DNA from: Vreelandella lutescens
GTDB lineage: Bacteria > Pseudomonadota > Gammaproteobacteria > Pseudomonadales > Halomonadaceae
NCBI RefSeq assembly: GCF_014640815.1
Contig: NZ_BMHM01000001.1
Coordinates: 496,001-560,000 of the forward strand
DNA length: 64,000 nucleotides
Direction: 5' to 3'
The notes beneath the pieces are model-generated. The model was given only the letters and a program-made list of their open reading frames with translations. It did no database searches and was not told the DNA's origin. Numbering within the stretch: the stretch's first letter is position 1; each line of letters starts with the position of its first letter. Positions 1 to 12,533 of the stretch are shown here, piece after piece. The position numbers and the translations under genes were made by a program.

Positions 1-1979
1 TTGCCCGCCACGGGGGAGTCGGGGGCTTTTTGCTTGCCTACGCTCTCGATGGCGGCGGCGTCGTACTGCAGTGGGCCGTCGATGGCCAGGTGCGGTGCGC
101 GCTCTTTAGCGATGCGGGTGGCTTCGCGCACTTTATCCACATCCGCGCCGGTGCCGGAGTCGCCGGTGGAGTAGCTGATCATCGCCACGCGCGGCTCGAT
201 GCCGAACGCCTCGGCAGAGCGGGCGCTCTGTAGGGCGATCTCTGCCAGGGTTTCGGCGTCCGGGTCTGGGTTCACCGCGCAGTCGCCATACACCACCACC
301 TGTTCCGGCAGCAGCATAAAGAAGATCGACGACACTTGGTTGTACTCAGGGGCCGTTTTGATCAGCTGAAACGCCGGGCGAACGGTGTTGGCGGTGGTGT
401 GCACCGCGCCGGACACCAGGCCATCCACTTCATCAAGCTGCAGCATCATGGTGCCCAGCACCACGTTATCCTGAAGCTGCGCTTCGGCGGTCAGCTCGTT
501 GAGCTTGCCGCGGCGGCGCTCGACCATCGGGCCAATGTAGCTGGCGCGGGTGCTTTCCGGGTCGATGATGGTCAGCGCATCGGGCAGTGTGAGGCCACGG
601 TGATGGGCAACGCTCTCGATATCTTCCCGCTTGCCTAGCAATACGCAGTCAGCAATGCCGCGACGCTGGCAGATAATCGCCGCTTCGATGGTGCGCGGCT
701 CGTCGCCTTCCGGCAGCACGATGCGTTTTTTGGCCTGCTGAGCGAGCTTAACCAGCTGGTGGCGAAACGCTGAGGGCGAAAGGCGGCGAGTGTAGCCACG
801 GCTGAGCTTGGCTTTCAGCCACTCTAAATCCATGTGGGCAGCCACGTAGCGTGCCACCTGCTCGGCGCGCTCGAAGTCGTCCATGGGGATTTCGCTGCTG
901 AGCTGGCTCAGGTTTTGCGCCGTGGTCAGGCTGTCGGTTTCTACCGCCAGTACCGGCAAGCCGGTTTTCAGCGCCGGGCGGCACATCTCAATCATGCTCT
1001 CATTAGGCAAGAAGCCATTGGTTAGCAGTACGCCCGCCAGCTGGGTGCCGTTCATGGTCGCCAGAGCGGAGGCCAGCACCACGTCGTCACGGTCGCCAGA
1101 GGCGACCACTAGGCTTCCAGGGGTGAAGATATGCAGCGCGTTGGCCGCACTTCGGGCGCACAGGCTGGTAGAGAGCACGCGGCGGCTGGCGGCTTCGCCT
1201 TCGTTCAGCATTTTGGCATTCAGCGCCCGGGCCACGTCTAACGTGCGCGGGGCGCTCAGGGTTTTGCTGTAGGGCACCACGCCAATCAGGTGGAAGCTGT
1301 CGGTGGCTAGCGCCGGTGAGTAGCGGCGCAGCTCGTTAAGCACTGGCTCTTCTAGCTGCGGCTTAATGGTGCCCGGTGCGGCAGAAAGATCATCCTCCTG
1401 CCCGTAGGGCAGATTCTTCATGCGCATCAGAATGCCGCCCAAGGTGCGGCTAGAGCTAACGCCGCCAAAACTGCGGGCGTGCATATCCAACTCTTCAGCC
1501 AAACGCTGGGGCTCGTTGAGATCCCCGGTGCCCACCAAAATGATGCGGGCGTTCAGCGCATCCGCCAGCTGCGCATTGGTTTGGGTGGCGTAGGTGGTGT
1601 GCTGGGTAGGTACCACGCCTTCGACGACGATCAGGTCTAGCGTGCTGCCGTCACGGTATGCCTGTTGGGATACCTGCTCGTACAGCTCGACCACGTTTTC
1701 CATCAGCTCGTCGGTTTGGTCATCGCGCAGCAGGCGCTCTAAACGCGCCTGGGAAATGGGCGAGGGCGGGCGTTGGTTTAGCGTGCGTGAGACCAGCGCC
1801 GTGGAGCGGTCAAGGCCGGGGCCGTTTAGCTCGTTCTGCATAAACGGCTTTAAAAAGCCGGCTTTCAGGCCGATGGTGTCGAGCGCTTGGATCAAACCCA
1901 GGCAAGCGGACGTTAGGCCAGCACCGACGCTGGTGGGTACCAATAGAATGGCTTGGGGTTGCTCGGGGGAGCTGTTCAT
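1..1979 (-). CDS. pta: Phosphate acetyltransferase, C-terminus cut off by window edge
   Basis: Interconverts acetyl-CoA and acetyl phosphate in the cytoplasm. The reading frame stays open from an ATG at 1979 to base 1, giving about 659 residues; long-form Pta is roughly 700-720, so only the C-terminal end is missing. The N-terminus reads [18 protein letters not shown], the glycine-rich nucleotide-binding-like start of the long Pta form. The start codon overlaps the ackA stop as ATGA, so the two are translationally coupled and form an ackA-pta operon, which supports the assignment. Confidence 0.95.
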   Translation of the reverse strand, partial: MNSSPEQPQAILLVPTSVGAGLTSACLGLIQALDTIGLKAGFLKPFMQNELNGPGLDRSTALVSRTLNQRPPSPISQARLERLLRDDQTDELMENVVELYEQVSQQAYRDGSTLDLIVVEGVVPTQHTTYATQTNAQLADALNARIILVGTGDLNEPQRLAEELDMHARSFGGVSSSRTLGGILMRMKNLPYGQEDDLSAAPGTIKPQLEEPVLNELRRYSPALATDSFHLIGVVPYSKTLSAPRTLDVARALNAKMLNEGEAASRRVLSTSLCARSAANALHIFTPGSLVVASGDRDDVVLASALATMNGTQLAGVLLTNGFLPNESMIEMCRPALKTGLPVLAVETDSLTTAQNLSQLSSEIPMDDFERAEQVARYVAAHMDLEWLKAKLSRGYTRRLSPSAFRHQLVKLAQQAKKRIVLPEGDEPRTIEAAIICQRRGIADCVLLGKREDIESVAHHRGLTLPDALTIIDPESTRASYIGPMVERRRGKLNELTAEAQLQDNVVLGTMMLQLDEVDGLVSGAVHTTANTVRPAFQLIKTAPEYNQVSSIFFMLLPEQVVVYGDCAVNPDPDAETLAEIALQSARSAEAFGIEPRVAMISYSTGDSGTGADVDKVREATRIAKERAPHLAIDGPLQYDAAAIESVGKQKAPDSPVAG

Positions 1980-3160
1980 TCAGGGGTCTCCACGCAGTGG
2001 CGGGTTTCCATGGCAATGCGGCCCTCTTCATCGGTGGGGATCACCCACACTTCCGGGCCGCTATGGCCAGCGCTATCCAGTTTGCCCTCTTTGCCGCGAA
2101 TGGTGGCTTCGTTGGCCGCTTCATCTAAGCTGAAACCAAAGTGGGGCAACAGCGCCAGCACTTCACGGCGCACGATGGGCGAGTTTTCGCCAATGCCGCC
2201 AGTGAAGATCACGCCGTCTAGCGTGGGCAGTGCACAGGAGAGGGCGGCCAGCGATTTGGCGATGCGGTAGCAGAATACGTCAAGCGCGAGCTTGGCACCC
2301 GGGTGCCCGGCCATCGCTTGGTCTTCTACTTCGCGCATGTCGTTGGTCAGGCCGGAAAGCCCCAGCAGGCCGCTCTGCTTGTTGAGCACGTTGTCGATCT
2401 CATCCACCGACCAGCCTAGCTGGCGGTGCAGGTGAGCATGCAGGCCGGGGTCCACATCGCCGCTGCGGGTGCCCATCACCAAGCCTTCCAGCGGAGTAAG
2501 GCCCATGCTGGTATCCAGGCTCTGGTTGTTCCACACCGCCGCGGTAGAGCAGCCGTTGCCCAGGTGAGCGGTCAGCCAGCCGCCTGCACCACGGCTGCTT
2601 AGCTCGCCAGCGCGCTGGCTAACAAAGGCGTGGCTGGTACCGTGGAAACCGTAGCGGCGAATGCCGTGCTCGGTGTAAAGCGCTTCTGGCAATGCGTAGC
2701 GGTAGGCGCGGGGCGGCAGCGTTTGGTGAAAGGCGGTATCGAACACGGCTACTTGGGGCAGTTCTGGAAACACCTTGCGGGTAGCGGCAATGCCCGCCAA
2801 GTTAGCGGGGTTATGCAGCGGTGCTAAAGCCGCCGTGGTTTCGATGGCCTCGATCACGCTGTCATCAACGAGTGCAGCCTGGGTGAAGTGCTCGCCGCCA
2901 TGAACAATCCGGTGGCCCACGGCACCCGGCACGCGGCCTTCCAAGCGCTGCAAAATCGCGTTCAGGGCTTCGGCATGGTCAGCATTCGGCAGCGGCTGGG
3001 TAAAGCTTTCACCGGCGCTGTTTTTACCTTTCAAACGGGCGTCGCTGCTGCCTAAGCGTTCCGCTAGTCCGGCTAAACGCGGTGCCTGAGGGTCAGAATC
3101 AATCAAAGCGTATTTAATAGAAGAAGAGCCACAGTTAATAACCAGCACCGGTGCGTTCAT
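1976..3160 (-). CDS. ackA: Acetate kinase
   Basis: Converts acetyl phosphate plus ADP to acetate plus ATP, the second step of the Pta-AckA pathway. The 394-residue length is normal. The N-terminus [17 protein letters not shown] is the ASKHA phosphate-1 motif; later motifs include [12 protein letters not shown] and the FTGGIGENS nucleotide-binding loop. The start at 3160 has an AAAGG ribosome site about 6 bases upstream. It is the first gene of the ackA-pta operon, and the promoter should lie in 3161-3294, shared divergently with the exporter gene. Confidence 0.97.
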   Translation of the reverse strand: MNAPVLVINCGSSSIKYALIDSDPQAPRLAGLAERLGSSDARLKGKNSAGESFTQPLPNADHAEALNAILQRLEGRVPGAVGHRIVHGGEHFTQAALVDDSVIEAIETTAALAPLHNPANLAGIAATRKVFPELPQVAVFDTAFHQTLPPRAYRYALPEALYTEHGIRRYGFHGTSHAFVSQRAGELSSRGAGGWLTAHLGNGCSTAAVWNNQSLDTSMGLTPLEGLVMGTRSGDVDPGLHAHLHRQLGWSVDEIDNVLNKQSGLLGLSGLTNDMREVEDQAMAGHPGAKLALDVFCYRIAKSLAALSCALPTLDGVIFTGGIGENSPIVRREVLALLPHFGFSLDEAANEATIRGKEGKLDSAGHSGPEVWVIPTDEEGRIAMETRHCVETPE

Positions 3161-3294
3161 AACAACCTTTGTAAAGTAGTTAGGAGGTAAGGGGATAGAC
3201 TTTAGTTTAACATGCTGCGACGCGGAAAATCAGCGAAGAATTTAGTTAGCCTTCTATGTAAAATGTCGGCATCCTGTTCCTTATATAACCCATC

Positions 3295-4233
3295 GTGAGC
3301 CGTTTTGTTCCTATGTCCTCAATTTCTAGCCCCAACCTACTACCCCGTCATCTTGCCATTCTGCTGATGATGACGGTGGCGACGATGTTCGCTGCGAACC
3401 ACGTCTCAGCCCGGTTGGCGTTTGATAACGGCACGGGGCTGCTCTTGGCGGTGTTGATGCGCTCAGGCGTGGCTTGCTTGATTCTGCTTTCGCTGGTGAT
3501 TCTTCAGAAAAAGCGCCTTTGGTTACCTGCCGGGGCGTGGCGCTGGCAGCTTGCAGTGGGGCTGTTGATTACGCTTCAAAGTGTCAGCCTTTACTCCGCC
3601 GTGGCGCGTTTGCCGGTGGTAATTGCGCTACTGCTAGTGAACACTTTTCCCATTCAACTGGCGCTGATCAGTTGGGCGCTGGGCGGGCCTCGTCCATCGC
3701 TGCGCAGCTGCCTGATTATGGGCACTATTCTGATTGGCCTGTTGGTGGTGTTGGATATCCCCAGCTGGGTGGCCAACGCCGATGCCATGGGGCCTGAGTG
3801 GCTGGCAGGCATTGGTTTTGGGCTATTTGCCGCGTTCGCGTTTGCCTGCGCGCTGTGGGTAACCGAACACCGCTTGGCCGGGGTGGGCAGCACGCTGCGC
3901 AGCCTGCTCACCATGCAAACTGTGTTTATCGCCATGATCATTGGTGGGCTGTTGGGCGCGGTGCCGGGTGGCATGAGCTTGCCAGAGAACAGCACGGGCT
4001 GGATTGGGCTAACGCTGCTGGCGCTGCTGTACGGCAGCGGGTTCTCGATTCTATTTATTTTCGTGCCTCGGCTGGATATGGCCCGCAACGCCCCGGTAAT
4101 GAATTTCGAGCCGGTGGCGTCGCTGCTAATTGCTTATCTCGTACTGGGCCAAATGCTTAGCCCCAGCCAGCTTGTGGGCGGCGCTGTGGTGGTGGGCGGT
4201 ATTGTCGTGCTTAGCCTCTCTAAAGGGCGGTAG
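3295..4233 (+). CDS. EamA/DMT-family exporter
   Basis: Ten-helix inner-membrane transporter of the drug/metabolite superfamily, with two EamA repeats (roughly residues 15-150 and 165-305). The hydrophobic pattern is continuous and the second repeat ends in the usual FEPVASLLIAYLVLGQ element. The GTG at 3295 gives 312 residues; an in-frame ATG at 3313 is an equally possible start. The substrate cannot be told from sequence. It is transcribed alone, divergently from ackA. Confidence 0.85.
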   Translation: MSRFVPMSSISSPNLLPRHLAILLMMTVATMFAANHVSARLAFDNGTGLLLAVLMRSGVACLILLSLVILQKKRLWLPAGAWRWQLAVGLLITLQSVSLYSAVARLPVVIALLLVNTFPIQLALISWALGGPRPSLRSCLIMGTILIGLLVVLDIPSWVANADAMGPEWLAGIGFGLFAAFAFACALWVTEHRLAGVGSTLRSLLTMQTVFIAMIIGGLLGAVPGGMSLPENSTGWIGLTLLALLYGSGFSILFIFVPRLDMARNAPVMNFEPVASLLIAYLVLGQMLSPSQLVGGAVVVGGIVVLSLSKGR

Positions 4234-4364
4234 AAAAGGCAAGAAAGTGGGCAGGAAAAAAGGAAATTGTATGCAAGCGTGAACGCACGAATTGCGTTTC
4301 ACATCCGCTTGGGCCAAACTTCAAAAGCGTAAGGAAACACTGTTTTTTAACTGAGGTGACCCCC

Positions 4365-4874
4365 ATGAAGATGACCGTCTTATCACTGACCTCCGCAGCA
4401 CTTCTGGTGGGTGCAGGGTCGTTCGCGGCATCCGCCCAAGCTCAGCAATCCTTCCAATACCCACAAGGATACGTGGGTGGCGATGCCATGTTTTGGAGCC
4501 TGAACCCCGACCGTGGCTCTTCCCGTGACGATGTTGGCCTGCGCCTGCGCGGCGGCGCGCAGTTTAACGACTACTTCGCGGTAGAAGGCCATTTAGGTAC
4601 AGGCGGCTCTGATCGCGGTGCCGACCTAGACCACCTGGCGGGTGCGTACGCCAAGGGCATCATCCCGATTGCTCCAGATGTGCGCCTCTATGGCCTAGCC
4701 GGTTTTACCGAAGTTGAGATCAGCAATGACCGTGAAAGCGGCTTCTCCTACGGTGCCGGTGCAGAAGTGGATATCGCTCCCAACGTCTCTGTAGGTGCCG
4801 ACTACATGCGCTACCTGGATAAAACCGCCTACGATTTCGATGCGGCCAGCGTAGGCCTACGCTACCGCTTCTAA
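4365..4874 (+). CDS. Small outer-membrane beta-barrel protein, copy 1
   Basis: Predicted eight-stranded OmpA-like/OMP_b-brl barrel. It has a signal peptide ending in an AxA site (FAASAQA) and alternating beta-strand residues, and its C-terminal VGLRYRF ends in the terminal aromatic residue used for outer-membrane assembly. I chose the ATG at 4365 because GAGGTGA sits about 7 bases before it; a longer GTG start at 4356 would lie inside that ribosome site. It is a tandem paralogue of the next gene (shared YPQGYVG and GLRYRF) and is followed by a strong terminator. Ligand or role unknown. Confidence 0.85.
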   Translation: MKMTVLSLTSAALLVGAGSFAASAQAQQSFQYPQGYVGGDAMFWSLNPDRGSSRDDVGLRLRGGAQFNDYFAVEGHLGTGGSDRGADLDHLAGAYAKGIIPIAPDVRLYGLAGFTEVEISNDRESGFSYGAGAEVDIAPNVSVGADYMRYLDKTAYDFDAASVGLRYRF

Positions 4875-4919
4875 TGGGCTAGCGCGCCAAGCGCCTATTC
4901 ATCCATCAAGGGAATACGA

Positions 4920-4959
4920 CCCCGCTGACTGAGCAAAGACTCGGCAGCGGGGTTTTTTT
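4920..4959 (+). terminator. Rho-independent terminator after barrel copy 1
   Basis: Stem CCCCGCTG/CAGCGGGG with an additional short inner pairing and loop CAAAGA, followed by seven T residues. Its core is almost identical to the terminator after the second copy. Confidence 0.9.
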
Positions 4960-5033
4960 GCAACAATGATTAATTCTAGTTAATGTATTGCCGCTGTTTA
5001 CGACGTTAAAAGTATTAAAACTAAGGGAATAAC

Positions 5034-5573
5034 ATGAAAACATCAGCCAAGGCGCTCGCGATTGCTTCTGCACTGTTAGTGAGCGGAGCCGTCCATGCGC
5101 AATCCTTCGACGCGGGCTATCCACAGGGGTATGTGGGCGCAGATGCCATGGCGTGGACGTTAGATTTTGACGGTGTGGATGAGAGCTTCGACTCAGTAGG
5201 CCTGCGCTTGGTGGCAGGTATGAAGCTTGATGAGTACCTTGCCGTTGAGTTTCATGGTGCAACAGGTGGATCAGATGACATTTATGGTTTAGATATTGAG
5301 CTGGATTACCTAGTGGGCGGCTTTTTGAAAGGCATTGTGCCGCTGGGCAATAACGCACGTCTGTTTGGCCTTTTGGGGTACTCGGAAGTCAAATTGACAG
5401 CAAGCGGTTTCGGTTTGAACGAGAGCGGCCGTGATGACGATGTTTCCTTCGGTGCAGGCGCAGAAGTTGATGTCACCGACACCCTGGCGATTAGCGCAGA
5501 TTTCACTCGCTACCTGAGCCAAGCAGATTATGACCTAGACGCTTACAGCATTGGCCTGCGCTACCGCTTCTAA
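5034..5573 (+). CDS. Small outer-membrane beta-barrel protein, copy 2
   Basis: Paralogue of the preceding gene: 179 residues, signal peptide ending GAVHAQ, the YPQGYVGADAMAW segment just after cleavage, and the same GLRYRF C-terminus. Sequence between these ends has diverged strongly and is more acidic, as expected for a surface protein in a halophile. A GGGAAT element lies 5-6 bases before the ATG. It has its own terminator, so it is probably expressed separately from copy 1. Confidence 0.85.
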   Translation: MKTSAKALAIASALLVSGAVHAQSFDAGYPQGYVGADAMAWTLDFDGVDESFDSVGLRLVAGMKLDEYLAVEFHGATGGSDDIYGLDIELDYLVGGFLKGIVPLGNNARLFGLLGYSEVKLTASGFGLNESGRDDDVSFGAGAEVDVTDTLAISADFTRYLSQADYDLDAYSIGLRYRF

Positions 5574-5586
5574 ACGAGTAGCCATA

Positions 5587-5625
5587 CCCCGCTGACTGAG
5601 CAAAGACTCAGCAGCGGGTTTTTTT
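5587..5625 (+). terminator. Rho-independent terminator after barrel copy 2
   Basis: Stem CCCGCTG/CAGCGGG with an inner TGAG/CTCA stem closing on CAAAGA, followed by a run of seven T. The shared core matches the copy 1 terminator except for one base, while the coding sequences between are well diverged. Confidence 0.9.
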
Positions 5626-5730
5626 AACCCATATTGTTAGCGTGCTAATAAATTTGTTAGACTAAAGTATTCCGTCTAACGCTACCCCATGCAGACGTGA
5701 CGGCGTGGGGCCAGTGAGTGAGTAACGCTA

Positions 5731-6792
5731 ATGACTCCTGATCAACGATTTACCCGCTGGGTGAAAATAGCCCTGGCGGCGTTTGTGGTGCTGTTTGTCT
5801 ATTTCTTACTAGCCGATAGCTTTATGCCCATGACCCCTGAAGCACGGGCGATGCGGCCCGTGACACGGGTTGCGCCGGAGTTAAGCGCGCCGGTGAAAGA
5901 CGTGGTGGTGCGTGATCACCAACAAGTAGAAGCAGGCGATGTACTGTTTCGGCTAGACCCGGCACCGTTCGAGCTTGCCCAGCAGCAGGCGGAGTTAAAC
6001 CGTGAACAAGCCGAGCAGGAGAATGCCCGGCTAACCGCGGAGCTAGCGGCGGCGCGGGCCTCGCTGACATCTGCCCAGGCTACGTTTGACGAGCGCAGCG
6101 GTGAGCGCCGCCGTGCCGAGGCGTTATTGGGGCGGCAGGGCATCTCCCGCCAGCAGTATGAGCAGCAAGTGGCCGCTGAGCATACGGCCCAAGCCGCCGT
6201 AGCATCCGCTCGTGCGCAAATCGATAGCTTAGAAGTGCAGCTAGGCGAAGAGGGCGACGCCAACCTGCGTTTGCGCCAAGCCAACAATGCCTTAGAAAAA
6301 GCCGAGCTGGATGTGGCCCGTACCACGGTCAGAGCACCTGAAGCGGGCGAAGTGACCAACCTTCAGCTTCAGCCGGGAAATTATGTACAGGCAGGCCAGC
6401 CCGCCGTGGCGCTGGTAGCCAGTCAGGTGGACGTGGTCGCGGACTTTCGCGAAAAAAGCCTTCGCCATGTGGCCCCTGGCGATGAAACAAAGGTAGTGTT
6501 TGACGCGCTGCCGGGGCGTATTTTTGCAGGCCATGTGAGCGCGTTCGATGCTGGCGTGCGAGAAGGGCAGCAGGCTGCCGACGGGCAACTGGTGGATATT
6601 CCTACCTCCGACCGCTGGGTGCGCGACGCTCAGCGGGTGCGCATTCACGTTGTGTTGGATGAACCGCTGAAAGAACTCCCGCCTAGCGGCGCGCGGGCCA
6701 CGGTACAACTGGTGCCCGGTGAGCACGCCTTAGCCAAGCCGTTTGCTTGGCTGCAGGCCAGTCTCATCAGCTGGCTTCATTATGTCTACTAA
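5731..6792 (+). CDS. HlyD/EmrA-type membrane fusion protein
   Basis: Periplasmic adaptor of an efflux system, 353 residues. One N-terminal membrane anchor (about residues 11-28), a lipoyl/biotinyl half (VAPELSAPVKDVVVRDHQQV), a long Gln/Glu/Ala-rich coiled coil (about 75-190), the second lipoyl half (RAPEAGEVTNLQLQPGNYV) and a beta-barrel. This is the layout of AaeA and EmrA. It overlaps the DUF2955 gene by 11 bases, so the two are co-translated and likely work together on small aromatic or toxic compounds; the substrate is inferred only by analogy. Confidence 0.9.
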   Translation: MTPDQRFTRWVKIALAAFVVLFVYFLLADSFMPMTPEARAMRPVTRVAPELSAPVKDVVVRDHQQVEAGDVLFRLDPAPFELAQQQAELNREQAEQENARLTAELAAARASLTSAQATFDERSGERRRAEALLGRQGISRQQYEQQVAAEHTAQAAVASARAQIDSLEVQLGEEGDANLRLRQANNALEKAELDVARTTVRAPEAGEVTNLQLQPGNYVQAGQPAVALVASQVDVVADFREKSLRHVAPGDETKVVFDALPGRIFAGHVSAFDAGVREGQQAADGQLVDIPTSDRWVRDAQRVRIHVVLDEPLKELPPSGARATVQLVPGEHALAKPFAWLQASLISWLHYVY

Positions 6793-7876
6793 ATCACCTC
6801 CCCATACTGAAACATCCGCCACGGGTTCAGCGCCTGCTCCCTCGGTGCTTAGTCAGAACGGGATTAGCCAGAACGGGCTTCGCCAGTGCCTGCGGGTGGC
6901 GGGCGGTGGCACGTTGGGGTTTATCATCAGCCAACTGATGGGGTGGAATTACGGCGTGTTTTTTACCGTTTTCCCGATGTTTCTTCTGGGCTTGGTGCCG
7001 GTGTTAAATGGCGCGATTATTCGCCAGTTTCTCTCCAACGTGAGCCTTAACGTGCTGGAAGTCAGCCTGGTCGTGGGGCTGTTAAAACACATGCCCGTGG
7101 TGATGACGCTGGTAGTGCTGGGCCTGTTTCTGCTGCGCTTTAACGTGATGGCTAAAGGCCCGCTGTTTCTGTTTGGTGCCAACGGGGTGCTGACGTTGAG
7201 CATTCTGCTGCACTTTGCCAGCTACCCAGGGGTGGATTTAAGCGATCTGCTGGCCAGTAATCTGATGGCCAGCGTGCTGGCGGTGTTTATCGCCATGCTG
7301 ATGTATACCCTGTTTCCCGATGTGGAGCCACGCCAGCCGCCGCCCAGAGGCAGCAAAACGGCGGCGCAAATCCGTCATGAAACGCTGATTGGCGGCATCA
7401 CCGCCACGCTCTCGTTTGTGGTGTTTCAGGTGTTTGACCTGCGCGATTCGCTCTCAGCGCAAATGGCCACCATCTTGATTTTGTTTACGCTGGGGTATGT
7501 TGGCGCGCAGGCATCGGCAGCAAAACGTGCGGTGGGCACGCTGCTGGGCTGTAATCTCGCGCTGGTCATGCAGCTGGCGCTCTACACCCAAAGCCACCAC
7601 TTTTTATTGGTGATTCTGCTCTATTGGCTGGGGTTAATGCTGTTTGCTCGGGAGCACATCTTGGAAGGTGGCGGCTCCGGCATTGGTTTTGGTGGGCTGA
7701 CCACGATGGGGATTCTGTTCGGCCAGTCGTTAGGGCCGCAGCAAGACCTAGTCTACAGCGCGCTTTACCGCTTCTCTTCTATGAGCGTGGCGTTGATTGG
7801 CACGCTGTCGGTGATGGTTTGCCTGCATTACCTACTGAACCGCTGGGAACCCACCCGCTTGCCTGAAAGAAGTTGA
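6782..7876 (+). CDS. DUF2955/FUSC-like membrane transporter
   Basis: Inner-membrane partner of the adjacent HlyD protein. About 364 residues with two hydrophobic halves (about 35-175 and 210-345) split by a charged, proline-rich loop containing the segment EPRQPPPRG. This matches the DUF2955 group related to the AaeB/FUSC aromatic-acid efflux proteins. I placed the start at the ATG at 6782, which overlaps the HlyD stop; a start at 6743 would extend the overlap to 50 bases with no ribosome site. Confidence 0.82.
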   Translation: MSTKSPPHTETSATGSAPAPSVLSQNGISQNGLRQCLRVAGGGTLGFIISQLMGWNYGVFFTVFPMFLLGLVPVLNGAIIRQFLSNVSLNVLEVSLVVGLLKHMPVVMTLVVLGLFLLRFNVMAKGPLFLFGANGVLTLSILLHFASYPGVDLSDLLASNLMASVLAVFIAMLMYTLFPDVEPRQPPPRGSKTAAQIRHETLIGGITATLSFVVFQVFDLRDSLSAQMATILILFTLGYVGAQASAAKRAVGTLLGCNLALVMQLALYTQSHHFLLVILLYWLGLMLFAREHILEGGGSGIGFGGLTTMGILFGQSLGPQQDLVYSALYRFSSMSVALIGTLSVMVCLHYLLNRWEPTRLPERS

Positions 7877-7980
7877 GGCAACTTTTTAACAAACAGCTAC
7901 TCTGATTATGAGCCGCCGTTGAAGTAACGACTGATTGGGCGAGCGGCCATTTCCCTACTAACGGATTAGAGGTGTTCGTC

Positions 7981-8166
7981 ATGGCAAGTGGCAAAGAAGA
8001 TAAAGTTAAAGGTGCGGCCAACAAAGCCGCAGGCAAAGTAAAAGAAGCAGCTGGCAAGGCCACCGGCAGCGGCAAAACCGAAGCCAAAGGTAAAGCCCAG
8101 CAAGCAAAAGGCGAACTGCAAAAAGGCAAGGGCGATGCCAAGGAGAGCCTAAAGAAGAAAAAGTAA
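7981..8166 (+). CDS. CsbD-like small stress protein
   Basis: A 61-residue Lys/Ala/Gly-rich protein with repeated KxKGAANKAAGKVKEAAGK-type segments, as in CsbD-family general stress proteins. It is probably a soluble, largely helical or disordered protein; its molecular role is not established for the family. The start at 7981 is set by GAGGTG 6 bases upstream. It is monocistronic and followed by a clear terminator. Confidence 0.85.
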   Translation: MASGKEDKVKGAANKAAGKVKEAAGKATGSGKTEAKGKAQQAKGELQKGKGDAKESLKKKK

Positions 8167-8185
8167 TTCTTAATACGCATCACCC

Positions 8186-8219
8186 ACAACCGGAGCCCAT
8201 GGCTCCGGTTGTTGTTTTT
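8186..8219 (+). terminator. Rho-independent terminator after the CsbD-like gene
   Basis: A perfect CAACCGGAGCC/GGCTCCGGTTG stem with a short CAT loop, followed by a T-rich run (TTGTTTTT). Confidence 0.9.
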
Positions 8220-8310
8220 GGCACCTTATGTGACCTAGCGCACTATTTGAGGCCGCTATTTCGCGCTTAATGGCCATGTGTCATGACTCCCTTCACTGAG
8301 GACGTGCCCC

Positions 8311-9390
8311 ATGCCGACCATGATGAAAGCGGCGATTTTCGTTGAACCGGGCCGCATCGAAATCGACGACAAACCTATCCCTGAGATTGGCCCTAACGAT
8401 GCGCTCATGCGTATCACTACCACCACCATCTGCGGCACCGATGTTCACATCTTAAAAGGCGAATACCCGGTAGAGCGCGGTTTAACCATCGGCCACGAGC
8501 CCGTGGGTGTGATTGAAAAACTCGGCGCCAACGTGAAATGCTACCAAGAAGGCCAGCGGGTGATTGCCGGAGCAATTTGCCCAAGCTTCACTTCCTACGC
8601 CTGCCAGGATGACTGCTGTTCCCAAGATGGTGGCCACCACGGCCACGGCTATAAGCCGATGGGTGGCTGGCGCTTTGGGAACACCATCGATGGTGCCCAG
8701 GCGGAGTACCTGCTGGTGCCCGATGCCCAAGCGAATCTTTCGCCCGTACCCGATGGCCTAACCGACGAACAGGTACTGATGTGCCCAGACATTATGTCGA
8801 CGGGGTTTGCCGGTGCGGAATCCGCAGGCATTAAAATAGGCGATACGGTGGTGGTGTTTGCCCAAGGGCCGATTGGCCTGTGCGCCACCGCCGGCGCACG
8901 GCTGCGCGGGGCGGGCATGATTATCGCGGTAGACGGTGTCGATGAACGCCTGCACATGGCCAAGCAGATGGGCGCGGATGTGACGCTGGATTTCCGCAAG
9001 GTCGATGTGGTGGATGAGGTGCTGAAACTCACTGGTGGGCGGGGGGTAGACGTTGCTATTGAAGCGCTGGGCCTACAGCAAACTTTTGAGGCCGCGCTGC
9101 GGGTTCTCAAGCCCGGTGGCACGCTCTCAAGCCTGGGTGTCTACTCTGAAGACCTCACCATTCCGCTAGGCGCGTTTTGTGCAGGGCTAGGCGATCATAA
9201 AATCATTACCTCGCTGTGCCCTGGCGGCAAAGAGCGCATGCGCAGGCTGATGAGCATGATTGCCTCTGGCCGTTTAGACCTAGGCCCGCTGGTCACACAC
9301 CGCTACGCGCTGGAGGATATTGTCGAAGCCTACGACCTCTTCTCCCACCAGCGCGATGGCGTGCTAAAAGTGGCGCTTAGCGCTGGCTAA
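8311..9390 (+). CDS. Zinc-dependent medium-chain alcohol dehydrogenase
   Basis: Cytoplasmic NAD(P)-dependent dehydrogenase of 359 residues. Catalytic zinc site: C-G-T-D in TTICGTDVH and the GHEPVG histidine/glutamate pair. The cofactor fold is VFAQGPIGLCATAGARLRG followed by an acidic/Gly turn (AVDGVDERL). The usual four-cysteine structural zinc lobe is missing; instead there is a short His/Cys-rich loop (CQDDCCSQDGGHHGHG, about residues 97-112). This pattern resembles the secondary-alcohol dehydrogenases of Clostridium and Thermoanaerobacter. The exact substrate is not determinable. GAGGA lies 8 bases before the ATG. Confidence 0.85.
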   Translation: MPTMMKAAIFVEPGRIEIDDKPIPEIGPNDALMRITTTTICGTDVHILKGEYPVERGLTIGHEPVGVIEKLGANVKCYQEGQRVIAGAICPSFTSYACQDDCCSQDGGHHGHGYKPMGGWRFGNTIDGAQAEYLLVPDAQANLSPVPDGLTDEQVLMCPDIMSTGFAGAESAGIKIGDTVVVFAQGPIGLCATAGARLRGAGMIIAVDGVDERLHMAKQMGADVTLDFRKVDVVDEVLKLTGGRGVDVAIEALGLQQTFEAALRVLKPGGTLSSLGVYSEDLTIPLGAFCAGLGDHKIITSLCPGGKERMRRLMSMIASGRLDLGPLVTHRYALEDIVEAYDLFSHQRDGVLKVALSAG

Positions 9391-9407
9391 ACGCCACCGG
9401 TAGCGGG

Positions 9408-12016
<2,609 letters not shown>

Positions 12017-12118
12017 ATTGGATGCCTCCGGTGGTACAGCGAACCGGCGCACGGGCGAAGGGAGAGTGAGTTGGGGCAAGGTATCAGGTGAACATGGCGC
12101 ACCCCAACCACCGCTTGA

Positions 12119-12230
12119 TTCCTACGCCGGTACTAGCCGGATCAGGTTCAACGGGCCCCGCCGTGACGACTTGCTGTAGCAGCCAGCCGTATAGCGATCT
12201 CAGCCGGTTCCACCGGCACCCCGTCAAGCA
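12119..12230 (-). promoter_or_regulatory. TPP riboswitch (THI element)
   Basis: On the minus strand the leader contains, in order, GGGGTGCC, the conserved CTGAGAT, an enlarged variable stem, and GAACCTGATCCGGCTAGTACC followed by GGCGTAGGAA. These are the signature elements of the thiamine-pyrophosphate aptamer. It lies about 100 bases upstream of the tenA start and should repress tenA-thiC when TPP is abundant. Confidence 0.95.
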
Positions 12231-12400
12231 GTATTCAGCGCAGTGTAGGAGGCGGGTGGGGGAGATGCAAGGGTAGGCAATTTTATTGGGCGTACAGAGG
12301 TGGTCTGCTGTGAAAGCAGTGAACGACAAGAAAAGACGATGGCGTTGAGTGCTTGACCCCCATGGTTTCTTGACGCGTTCCATCAGTTTCATGGGAGGAT

Positions 12401-12440
12401 GCCTCAATAATGCTGTTCATAAAAACAGAATTATTGAGGC
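12401..12440. repeat. Hairpin-forming inverted repeat 1 in cassette-array leader
   Basis: Arms GCCTCAATAAT (12401-12411) and ATTATTGAGGC (12430-12440) are perfectly complementary; inside them CTGTT pairs with AACAG around a CATAAA loop. There is no T-run, so it does not look like a simple terminator. Function unknown. Confidence 0.7.
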
Positions 12441-12461
12441 GAGCAAAACGCGCAAGCCCGC

Positions 12462-12487
12462 GAATTTTGGCTACATCGCCAAAATTC
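12462..12487. repeat. Hairpin-forming inverted repeat 2 in cassette-array leader
   Basis: Perfect 10-base arms GAATTTTGGC and GCCAAAATTC around a 6-base loop. It is the second of three palindromes in a 180-base stretch that has no gene. Confidence 0.65.
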
Positions 12488-12533
12488 TCTTTGCACGTTG
12501 TAGAATCAATGAGGTAGATTCAATTTGGTGGCT

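Noticed and set aside
1..1950. Several plus-strand frames of 60-180 codons
   Set aside because: All are shadows of pta on the minus strand, which has clear family motifs.
12084..12407. Minus-strand frame of 107 codons upstream of tenA
   Set aside because: It lies across the TPP riboswitch, which must be non-coding leader.
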